Assembly (NCBI RefSeq): GCF_014200045.1
Contig: NZ_JACHOV010000009.1
Coordinates: forward strand, 103,766 to 167,765
DNA length: 64,000 nucleotides
Source of the DNA: Rhizorhapis suberifaciens
GTDB taxonomy: Bacteria > Pseudomonadota > Alphaproteobacteria > Sphingomonadales > Sphingomonadaceae
Direction: 5' to 3'
Shown: piece by piece, positions 52,011 to 59,271 of the stretch
Position numbering within the stretch: position 1 is the first letter of the stretch
How the letters are laid out: each line of letters starts with the position of its first letter
The notes under the pieces: generated by a model
Database searches by the model: none
Told to the model about the DNA's origin: nothing
What the model saw: only the letters and a program-made list of their open reading frames with translations
Position numbers and translations under genes: made by a program

Positions 52011-53156
52011 TTAACGCAGGCCCATGCCGCGGGCGATGATGCCGCGAAGGATTTCGCGCGTGCCGCCCCGCAGGCTGAAGCTCGGGGCGATGTGCGTCAC
52101 GTAGATCAAGGTGCGGTACAGCTCGTCGCTCACCGCTTCGTCGGGATGGGCGGCCAGGTCATCGCCGATGACGACCGGAAGCAATTGCTCGAAACCGGTG
52201 CCGCGATCCTTGACGATGCTCGCTTCCAGCACCGGGCTTTCTCCCGCGGCGAGCCTTGCCGTGCAGGCGATGGACATCGCGCGAAGAGTCGCAAGTTCCG
52301 CCGTCAATCCGCCGACCAGGCGCGATGCGTCTTCCCGGCCCACGGTCTGGAGGTGCCGCACCCAGGCATCGAGCAGGACGACGCTGGAGTAAATCCGCTC
52401 CGGCCCCGAACGCTCGAAGGCGAGTTCGGCGGTGACCTGCTTCCATCCATCGCCCTCGTTCCCGATCAGCGCATCCGCGCCGAGCTCGACATTGTCGAAG
52501 AACACCTCGGAAAAATGGGCGTCGCCCGTCAGATCGACGATCGGGCGGACGGTGACGCCAGGCGCTTTCAGATCGACGATCAGCTGTGACAGGCCGGCGT
52601 GCCGATCGGCCGGCGTCCCCGATGTGCGCACCAGCGCGATCATATAGTCGGAGTGCAAGGCGTTGGTGGTCCATATCTTCTGCCCGTTCAGCAGCCACCC
52701 GCCGCCGCTTCGTTCAGCACGGGTGCGCACTCCGGCCAGGTCGGATCCGGCGCCCGGCTCGCTCATCCCGATACAGAACAAGGCTTCGCCACGGCAAATG
52801 CGCGGGATGTAAAGTTGCCGCTGCGCCTCGGTTCCATAGTTGAGGATGAGGGGCGCGCTCTGCCGGTCGGCGATCCAGTGGGCCGCCACCGGCGCACCGG
52901 CGCAGAGCAGTTCCTCAACCACCACGAAGCGCGAAAAAGGTCCGCGCCCCCGCCCGCCATATTTTTTGGGCAGGGTCAGTCCCAGAAACCCCTCCGCGCC
53001 CAGCATCCGGCTGAATTCCGCGCTGAACCCCTGCCACGATCGCGCGCGCCGATCGATCGGCATGCTTGCCGTGCAGCGTGCAATGAGGTCGCGCACCGCC
53101 GGACGCAGGGACTCATCGGCTTCCGGCAAGAATGCCATGGAAAATGTGTCGAACAC
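52011..53156 (-). CDS. Acyl-CoA dehydrogenase, catalytic-type subunit of a pair
   Basis: 381 residues from a GTG with GGAG upstream. FCIGMSEPGAGSDLAGVRTRAER and LLNGQKIWTTNALHSDY for FAD and acyl-CoA; C-terminal SLRGGTREILRGIIARGMGL. Resembles the larger partner of steroid or cholate side-chain dehydrogenase pairs. It lies 108 bases downstream of the LysR gene on the same strand, so the regulator and both dehydrogenase genes may form one unit. Confidence 0.9.
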   Translation of the reverse strand: MFDTFSMAFLPEADESLRPAVRDLIARCTASMPIDRRARSWQGFSAEFSRMLGAEGFLGLTLPKKYGGRGRGPFSRFVVVEELLCAGAPVAAHWIADRQSAPLILNYGTEAQRQLYIPRICRGEALFCIGMSEPGAGSDLAGVRTRAERSGGGWLLNGQKIWTTNALHSDYMIALVRTSGTPADRHAGLSQLIVDLKAPGVTVRPIVDLTGDAHFSEVFFDNVELGADALIGNEGDGWKQVTAELAFERSGPERIYSSVVLLDAWVRHLQTVGREDASRLVGGLTAELATLRAMSIACTARLAAGESPVLEASIVKDRGTGFEQLLPVVIGDDLAAHPDEAVSDELYRTLIYVTHIAPSFSLRGGTREILRGIIARGMGLR

Positions 53157-53264
53157 GCTGCTCCGCTCTCCTCTCGATCATGGGCGCGCGAAACGCGCTT
53201 CGCCGTGATCCACATGGTCATTAGAACGTTGAGAATGAACCCGACGGCAGCACCATTCAAATAT

Positions 53265-54164
53265 TTAATCGGGTCTGGGTGATATCGTATTAGTATCGCA
53301 GCTGTCTCGCGCAGTGGCCACGAAGTTGCGCGCCAGCGGTCCCAAGTCATGCGGAAAGGCCATTCCGAGTTCGATGGGAATTGGCTCGGTCAAGCGGAGG
53401 ACGCGCAGGCGATCGCTGGTGAAGCGGGCGCTCCGCCCGGGAATGAGGGCTACGCCAAGACCAGCCTCGACTAGGCTCAGCAAGGTCTGGACCTGGGTTG
53501 CCTGTTGCTGAATGCGGGGTGCGAAACCCGCCCTCTGGCAGGCGATATGGGTGATCGCGTTCAGGATGCTGACGGGGTTGAAGAAGATGAAGGGGCGGTC
53601 GGCAAGTTCTGCCAATGCCAGGCGCTTGCGGGCTGCTAGCGGATCGGTGGCTTGCAGAGCCACCACCAGTTCGTCATGCTCTACGACCTCGGCCCTGACG
53701 GGAGCAGCGTCGATCATGGGCAAGCGGATGAAGCCCACATCGATCTGTTGCGCGGCGATCGCTTGAACAATCTCCACGCTGCTCATCTCGGCGAGCGCGA
53801 GTTCGATGTCTGGAAAAGCCTTGCAAAAGGGGGGGATGACGCGCGGCAGTAAATCGCTGTTTGCGGAGCCTATGATCCCCAGCCTTAGGCGCCCTCGCAA
53901 ACCCGATGCGCCCTCACGGACGACGTCGCGAAGCTGCTCCGTTGCCGCAATTGCCTCACGCGCGGTGGGGAGCGCAGCTCGACCGGCCGGCGTTAATGTC
54001 ACGCCACGCGGATCGCGCACGAACAGGGTTTCGCCCAATTCGCTTTCCAGCTTGCGGATTGCGACCGTGATGGGAGGCTGCGAGATATTCAGGCGCTCGG
54101 CCGCGCGATGAAAATTACGCGTCTCGGCCACGGCGACGAAATAGCGGAGCTGGCGAAGATCCAT
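53265..54164 (-). CDS. LysR-family transcriptional regulator
   Basis: 299 residues. MDLRQLRYFVAVAETRNFHRAAERLNISQPPITVAIRKLE is a standard winged helix; the effector domain (LRLGIIGSANSDLLPRVIPPF onward) resembles the CatR/BenM/CbnR group that responds to aromatic or acid metabolites. Divergent from the crotonase gene at 54295, with 130 bases between starts, the usual arrangement of a LysR activator and its target. Confidence 0.92.
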   Translation of the reverse strand: MDLRQLRYFVAVAETRNFHRAAERLNISQPPITVAIRKLESELGETLFVRDPRGVTLTPAGRAALPTAREAIAATEQLRDVVREGASGLRGRLRLGIIGSANSDLLPRVIPPFCKAFPDIELALAEMSSVEIVQAIAAQQIDVGFIRLPMIDAAPVRAEVVEHDELVVALQATDPLAARKRLALAELADRPFIFFNPVSILNAITHIACQRAGFAPRIQQQATQVQTLLSLVEAGLGVALIPGRSARFTSDRLRVLRLTEPIPIELGMAFPHDLGPLARNFVATARDSCDTNTISPRPD

Positions 54165-54294
54165 GATATGAAAAACCTATCGATAAATGCAGAATCAATA
54201 TTAGAGGATTTGGAGGCAACCTACTAGAGTTGTGAGAGCACGGCTTACCCACTCGAATCCCGCGCCAAAACATACCTATGGAGGAGGAACCCTC

Positions 54295-55101
54295 ATGACT
54301 GACACGCCCTTTCTGCTCGTCCAGAGAGATGGACCAGTGGTCATTGCCACGCTCAACCGGCCAGAAATCCGCAACGCCATCACCGAAACGGCGCATAGCG
54401 ACGAGATTGCCGATTTCTGCAGCCAGATGACACGCGACACCTCCGTTCGCGCCATCGTCCTAACCGGCGCGGGCTCTGCTTTTTGCGCCGGCGGCAATGT
54501 GAAGCATATGCATGAAAAGAAGGGGATGTTTGAAGGATCGCCCCAAACGCTGCGCAATTCCTATCGCGCGGGCATCCAACGCATTCCGGTGGCGCTTTAC
54601 GAGTTGGAAGTGCCGGTGGTCGCCGCCATCAACGGTCCAGCCATCGGCGCGGGCCTTGATCTTGCCTGCATGTGCGATATCCGCATCGCCTCGTCATCGG
54701 CGTTGTTCGCGGAGAGTTTCGTGAAGCTCGGCATCGTTCCGGGCGATGGCGGAGCGTGGTTGCTGCCCCGCATCATCGGTATGGCTCGCGCCACCTTGAT
54801 GACGCTGACGGGCGACACAATCGACGCGGCAAAGGCGCTAGACTATGGGCTGGTCAGCGAAGTGGCGCCGCCTGAGGAGGTGCTGCTTCGCGCATTGGCT
54901 ATCGCGCAATCCATTGCGGCGAACCCCGGCCATGCCACTCGCCTGGCAAAGCGGCTGCTGCGGGAAGGGCAGGACATGAAGCTGGGGCCGCTGCTGGAAC
55001 TGTCGGCAGCTTATCAGGCGCTCGCACATCATACCCATGATCATGAAGAGGCTGTCGCCGCCTTTCTGCAAAAGCGCGCGCCTGCTTTCCAGGACCGATA
55101 G
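54295..55101 (+). CDS. Crotonase-fold enoyl-CoA hydratase/isomerase, atypical catalytic residues
   Basis: 268 residues from the ATG at 54295 with GGAGGAGG-like site upstream. FCAGGNVKHM and PAIGAGLDLACMCDIR are the two oxyanion-hole loops. The two Glu of true hydratases are not kept: the first is Asp in GLDLACM, the second is Phe in ESFVKLG. An Asp is present in IVPGDGGAWLLP, where dienoyl-CoA isomerases have their catalytic Asp. An isomerase, or another crotonase reaction, is therefore more likely than hydration. Target of the divergent LysR gene by position. Confidence 0.9.
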   Translation: MTDTPFLLVQRDGPVVIATLNRPEIRNAITETAHSDEIADFCSQMTRDTSVRAIVLTGAGSAFCAGGNVKHMHEKKGMFEGSPQTLRNSYRAGIQRIPVALYELEVPVVAAINGPAIGAGLDLACMCDIRIASSSALFAESFVKLGIVPGDGGAWLLPRIIGMARATLMTLTGDTIDAAKALDYGLVSEVAPPEEVLLRALAIAQSIAANPGHATRLAKRLLREGQDMKLGPLLELSAAYQALAHHTHDHEEAVAAFLQKRAPAFQDR

Positions 55102-55190
55102 AGGTCTCGCGAGGGCCGACTGATTGCCAATAGCTTGATGCCGGCCCGGTTCCGGACAGAGAGCGACAATCAGTGCTTGCAAAAGCAGGT

Positions 55191-55207
55191 GATTACATAT
55201 GTTATAA
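55191..55207 (+). promoter_or_regulatory. Candidate shared operator, copy 5
   Basis: GATTACATATGTTATAA, 142 bases before the start of the IclR-family gene. IclR proteins commonly control their own promoter, so this copy points to that protein as the motif's regulator. Confidence 0.5.
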
Positions 55208-55349
55208 GCCTGCATGGCCGCTGTGCCATGGTGGAGGTAAAGAAGACGGGTGGAGAGGTGCTGCCGGAAAGCTGCCCGTCGGGCGCGTGTCCTTATCGAC
55301 GCTGCTTCATCGATCGGATGGCTTGAACGGGCTTGAGAAGGCAAGAGGA

Positions 55350-56138
55350 ATGGCTTTGCGTTCCATAAAGTCGGCGGAGCGGACGCTGGCGCTGTTTGAA
55401 CTGTTTTCGGCGAAACAACGGCCGCTGACAGTGGGTGAAATCTCGCGGTTCCTGGGTGTGCCCCAGCCCAGTGTGACTATGCTGGTGCAGAATCTGGTCG
55501 CCTTGGGGTATCTCGACCAGGACCGCTACGCCAGGACATATACGCCAACGATCAGGATCGCCCTGATCGGCAGCTGGATACATCAGACCTATGTTCAGGA
55601 TCGCCAACTTGAATGGCGGTTGAGCAATCTTTTTAATGCGGTGCAGGAGACGACGTTCATAGGAATCCAGAACGGCGTGCATGTTCAGTATATCTTGTTC
55701 ATCAAGGCCGAAACGCCCCAGCGCTTTGATGTTCAGGCCCGCATGGCGCGCCCGTTGGCGACTTCTGCGGTAGGAAAGGCGTTGCTCAGCTTGAAGCCGG
55801 ACGATGTGGTGCGAAGCCTCGTCCATCGCGCAAATGACGAAGCGGTCGAGCCGCGCCATAAGATGGGCCCGCAACAAATCATTGCCGAAATGGAAAAGGT
55901 GCGGCGAAACGGATATGCGGAAACTTGCGGTGATGTTCTGGATGACATCGCGGTCATCGCCATGCCAATTCGACCTTTGCTCGGGCAATCACCGATCGCG
56001 GTGGCGGTTGGCGGCCAGACCGACCGAATGAAAAGCAAGAAGCCTCTTATTCTTGAGGAGCTGAAGAAATTTGCCACTGCATTGTCGGCGGACGAAGATA
56101 TGCGCCAGTCGGCGGACCTGACCGCATATGGGACATGA
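55350..56138 (+). CDS. IclR-family transcriptional regulator
   Basis: 262 residues from the ATG at 55350 (MALRSIKSAERTLALFELFS); a longer frame back to 55173 adds unrelated sequence. Winged helix LTVGEISRFLGVPQPSVTMLVQNLVALGYLD (about 28-60), then the IclR effector domain: TSAVGKALLSLKPDDVVRSL, GYAETCGDVLDDIAVIAMPIR. Such regulators sense catabolic intermediates. Likely regulator of the units preceded by the shared 17-bp motif, by inference. It converges on the thiolase gene. Confidence 0.92.
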   Translation: MALRSIKSAERTLALFELFSAKQRPLTVGEISRFLGVPQPSVTMLVQNLVALGYLDQDRYARTYTPTIRIALIGSWIHQTYVQDRQLEWRLSNLFNAVQETTFIGIQNGVHVQYILFIKAETPQRFDVQARMARPLATSAVGKALLSLKPDDVVRSLVHRANDEAVEPRHKMGPQQIIAEMEKVRRNGYAETCGDVLDDIAVIAMPIRPLLGQSPIAVAVGGQTDRMKSKKPLILEELKKFATALSADEDMRQSADLTAYGT

Positions 56139-56245
56139 CGGGGGGCGATCCGGGTTCCGTTGCGGGAGGGACTCCCCCAGGGCGATAGCTCTACCACGTC
56201 GTCGCCTCCCAGCCGCTATGGGATATGGGGGCGGCGCACTGAGGA

Positions 56246-57406
56246 TCAAAGCCGTTCCACTATCGTGACATTGGCCATGCCGCCACCCTCGCACATCGCC
56301 TGCAACCCATAGCGCTTGCCGCGCGCATGAAGGGCATGGATCAGCGTTGCCATCAGCTTCGTGCCGCTGGCGCCCAGGGGATGGCCGAGCGCGATCGCGC
56401 CGCCATTCACGTTGAGGCGGGCGGGATCGGCATGATGATGTTGCAGCCATGCCATCGGAACCGAAGCGAACGCTTCGTTGATCTCGTACAGGTCGATGTC
56501 GTCGATGCGCAGGCCTGCTCGTTTCAGCGCCTTCTCGGTGGCGTAAAGCGGCTCCTCCAGCATGATGACCGGATCGCCCCCGGTGATGGTCAGGTTCACT
56601 ATCCGCGCCGAGGGAACCAGACCATGCTCCTTCAGCGCGCGTTCGGACACGATGAGCGCGGCGCTGGCGCCGTCGCAGATCTGGCTTGAAGTGGCAGCCG
56701 TGATTGTGCCATCGGGCGCGAGGGGTTGCAGGCTGGCCATCGATTCCAGCGTTGCATCATACCGGATGCCTTCGTCGCGGACGTGCATCTCGGTGGCGCC
56801 ATCGGGCAGGGTGATTTCAATCGGGATGATCTCATCATCGAACGCGCCTGCTTCGGTCGCCGCGGCCGCGCGCCGATGACTTTCCAGTCCGAATGCGTCC
56901 ATCTGCTCGCGGGTGAAGCCCCATTTGGCCGCAATCATCTCTGCGCCGTCGAACTGGCTAAACCGTTTGATGCCGAACTTGTCCAGCACGCCCGGCGTGC
57001 GCGGGTTGCCGCTCTCGGGCGGAACGCTGAGGCCCAGCGCCGCGCGGGGCATGCTTTCCACGCCGGCGGCGACGACCACATCCTGCGTGCCGGACATGAC
57101 GGCTTGCGCCGCGAACTGGAGCGCCTGCTGGGACGAACCGCACTGCCGGTCGATCGTCACTGCAGGAACGCTGAGCGGCAGGCGCGATTCCAGGATGGCA
57201 TGTCGCCCGATATTGAGCGCCTGCTCGCCCGCCTGGGTGACGCAGCCCATGATCACATCTTCGATGGCGGACGGATCGATTTTCGTGCGATCGATCAGCC
57301 CATTGAGTGTCTCCGCCGCCAGCAGGGCAGGGTGCACGCCGGCCACCCGGCCGCGGCGGCGACCGCCAGCGGTCCTGAATGCGTTTACGATATAGGCTTC
57401 AGCCAT
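56246..57406 (-). CDS. Thiolase (acetyl-CoA acyltransferase)
   Basis: 386 residues from the ATG at 57406 with AAGGAG upstream. Nucleophile C89 ([13 protein letters not shown]), His in [17 protein letters not shown] and second Cys near 374 in [12 protein letters not shown]; all three catalytic residues are present, so an active degradative thiolase is expected. It gives the last beta-oxidation step, missing from the FadB-like unit. It follows the CitE-like gene by 32 bases on the same strand. Confidence 0.94.
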   Translation of the reverse strand: MAEAYIVNAFRTAGGRRRGRVAGVHPALLAAETLNGLIDRTKIDPSAIEDVIMGCVTQAGEQALNIGRHAILESRLPLSVPAVTIDRQCGSSQQALQFAAQAVMSGTQDVVVAAGVESMPRAALGLSVPPESGNPRTPGVLDKFGIKRFSQFDGAEMIAAKWGFTREQMDAFGLESHRRAAAATEAGAFDDEIIPIEITLPDGATEMHVRDEGIRYDATLESMASLQPLAPDGTITAATSSQICDGASAALIVSERALKEHGLVPSARIVNLTITGGDPVIMLEEPLYATEKALKRAGLRIDDIDLYEINEAFASVPMAWLQHHHADPARLNVNGGAIALGHPLGASGTKLMATLIHALHARGKRYGLQAMCEGGGMANVTIVERL

Positions 57407-57438
57407 GTGTCTCTCCTTTGTGAAGCGACATGCGCCGT

Positions 57439-58356
57439 TCACATGCCGATCAAATCGGCCTTGACCAGCGTGTTGCGGACCAGCCGTACGGTGGCGGCGT
57501 CGATCATTGCGCCGTCGACCTGCGCCGCGCCCAGACCCTGCGCTTCGGCCTCGCGATAGGCGGCTTCCAGCTTGCGGGCGTGGGCCACCGCTTCGGGCGC
57601 CGGGGTGAACGCATCGAGGGCCCAGTCGATCTGCGCGGGGTGGATTGCCCATTTGCCCACCATGCCCAATGAACGCGCCTGGATTGCCTGCTCACGATAA
57701 GCCTGCTCGTTCCTGAAATTTCCGAACGGACCGTCGACTGCGTCGATGCCGATCGCGCGGGCCGCCATCGTGACGCGAAAACGCGCATAATGGAAAATAT
57801 CGCCCGGATAGGCGCCGCCTTCTCCGATGGCCCGCGTATCGATCCCCTGTGACGCCGAATAGTCGCCCATGCCGAAGATGAGGCACTCCATGCGATTGGT
57901 GCAGGACGCGATTTCCTCGACATTCTGCAGAGCCTCGACTTCCTCGATCAGCACTTCGATGCCGATGCTGCGCTCCAGCTTGAGCTTCTGTTCCAGCTGA
58001 CACAGCATATGGTGCAGGAAAAGAACGTCCCCCGCGTTACGCGGCTTTGTCAGCATGATGGTGTCGATGTTGCGCCCGGCCTTTTCGACCAGAGTGATGA
58101 TGTCGTCATGACACCAGGGCGTCGTGACATCGTTGATGCGCACGCAGCGCGTCTTGCGGCCCCAGTCGAGTTCGTTGAGTGCATTCGCGATCAAGTCCCG
58201 CGCACCGACCTTCGCGGAAGGCGCAACCGCATCTTCAAGGTCACAGAACACATGATCGGCTTTCGACGCGGCGGCTTTGGCCAGCATCTTTTCGCTGCTC
58301 CCCGGCACGGAAAGCTGGACACGGCGCAAGCGGGCAGGACGGATATAGTTACTCAC
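57439..58356 (-). CDS. CitE-like acyl-CoA lyase (HpcH/HpaI family)
   Basis: 305 residues from a GTG at 58356 that has GGGGA upstream; the ATG at 58371 has none. VQLSVPGSSEKMLAKAAASKADHVFCDLEDAVAP is the family signature; metal residues Glu (IEVLIEEVEAL) and Asp (FCDLEDAV). The GMGDYSASQG loop is that of malyl-CoA lyase-like proteins. It differs from the lyase at 38014. Paired with the thiolase, it may release glyoxylate- or pyruvate-type products. Confidence 0.9.
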   Translation of the reverse strand: MSNYIRPARLRRVQLSVPGSSEKMLAKAAASKADHVFCDLEDAVAPSAKVGARDLIANALNELDWGRKTRCVRINDVTTPWCHDDIITLVEKAGRNIDTIMLTKPRNAGDVLFLHHMLCQLEQKLKLERSIGIEVLIEEVEALQNVEEIASCTNRMECLIFGMGDYSASQGIDTRAIGEGGAYPGDIFHYARFRVTMAARAIGIDAVDGPFGNFRNEQAYREQAIQARSLGMVGKWAIHPAQIDWALDAFTPAPEAVAHARKLEAAYREAEAQGLGAAQVDGAMIDAATVRLVRNTLVKADLIGM

Positions 58357-58623
58357 TCGATTTCCCCACATTTGATACGGCTTGTGCAACCATTCGATCG
58401 TAACAGGCAGGATCGGCATGGAATGGCTATGGGCATAAGGTGCCGGAGCGCAATTTTCACCTTGGATTAGCCCTTGCTGTTGGAGGCATTACAATAGGAA
58501 TATCGCTGGTCGTGACGGCGACAAATTCCCTCGGATCAGCATCTTGGTCCGCGCGAGCCCAGACAATTCACTTGTAATGATTTCAGCCGGATATTGTCTC
58601 CTACCGTCGTTCGTAAAGTATAA

Positions 58624-58710
58624 GCGGCATCCGAGACGGATTTCCGTGAGGGCGTGGAAGCATTCCTGGCCAAGCGCCGTGGGGTGTTCAAAGGGCGGCG
58701 TGAATCCTGA
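58624..58710 (+). pseudogene. C-terminal remnant of an enoyl-CoA hydratase
   Basis: Directly after a TAA, an open frame reads AASETDFREGVEAFLAKRRG then VFKGRRES and a stop. This is the usual crotonase C-terminal helix (family consensus SxDFxEGVxAFLxKRxPxFxGR). No upstream coding sequence remains. It need not derive from the same gene as the N-terminal fragment at 48156. Confidence 0.65.
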
Positions 58711-58732
58711 TTGACGTCGCCCGCCCCTGCTT

Positions 58733-58765
58733 AGAGCATGTTCAGATGGGATCGAAACATGCTCT
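58733..58765. repeat. Perfect 10-bp inverted repeat (dispersed palindromic element type)
   Basis: AGAGCATGTT (58733-58742) and AACATGCTCT (58756-58765) with a 13-base loop. Elements with AGAGCATGTT-like arms are frequent between genes in alphaproteobacteria. It lies between the crotonase remnant and the end of the VOC gene. Confidence 0.7.
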
Positions 58766-58808
58766 ATTATCCGGGTCGTCAGGTGATGCCCCCCTGACGA
58801 GAAAATGC

Positions 58809-59177
58809 TCAGTCCATCACGAAGGCGTTGAGCTTGTTACCGTCCGGATCACGGAAGTAGGCCGCGTAGAATCCCTCGACGCGCGGGCCAGGTGCGCCCT
58901 CATCGCTCCCGCCATTGGCGAGCGCAATCTCGTAAAGCCGGCGGACCTGTTCGTGGTCCTTGGCCTTGAAGCTCACCATCACGCCATTGCCGACCGTCGC
59001 CGGTTCCTTGTTGAAGGGCTTGGTCAGCGTGAGCCCCGGCCAGACGCCATCGATCGCCCATAGGACGCCCGTCTCCATCTCGATCATCCGCGAGGCGCCA
59101 AGTTCAGCACATAGCTTGTCGTAAAAAGCGACCGCCCGCGGCAGGTCGTTGGTGCCCAAGGTGACATAACCGATCAT
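58809..59177 (-). CDS. VOC-family (glyoxalase/bleomycin-resistance-like) protein
   Basis: 122 residues. MIGYVTLGTNDLPRAVAFYDKLCAELG, GNGVMVSFKAKDHEQVRRLYEIALANGG and YAAYFRDPDGNKLNAFV are typical of the one-domain VOC fold. Metal ligands are not all obvious (the usual His at the start is absent), so whether it is a lyase, epimerase or binding protein is open. It follows nothing in an obvious operon; the TonB receptor downstream is on the same strand. Confidence 0.85.
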   Translation of the reverse strand: MIGYVTLGTNDLPRAVAFYDKLCAELGASRMIEMETGVLWAIDGVWPGLTLTKPFNKEPATVGNGVMVSFKAKDHEQVRRLYEIALANGGSDEGAPGPRVEGFYAAYFRDPDGNKLNAFVMD

Positions 59178-59271
59178 CGTTCATCCCGTTCGTGGCTGAG
59201 CAAAGGAGGAAGGGGGGGGCTCCCGCAGCGTATGACCATACACGTTGCGGGAGGATGGCAAGGAGCGAAAC

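Larger units (their letters stand above)
58357..58808. other. Intergenic stretch with gene debris and a palindrome
   Basis: 452 bases without an intact gene. It holds the C-terminal crotonase fragment (58624-58710) and the perfect inverted repeat at 58733-58765. The first 260 bases show nothing I can name. Confidence 0.6.

Noticed and set aside
55229..55326. A 32-residue Cys-containing frame (ESCPSGACPYRRCFIDRMA)
   Set aside because: The cysteine spacing is suggestive but there is no good ribosome site and it lies in the leader of the IclR gene; too short to support.
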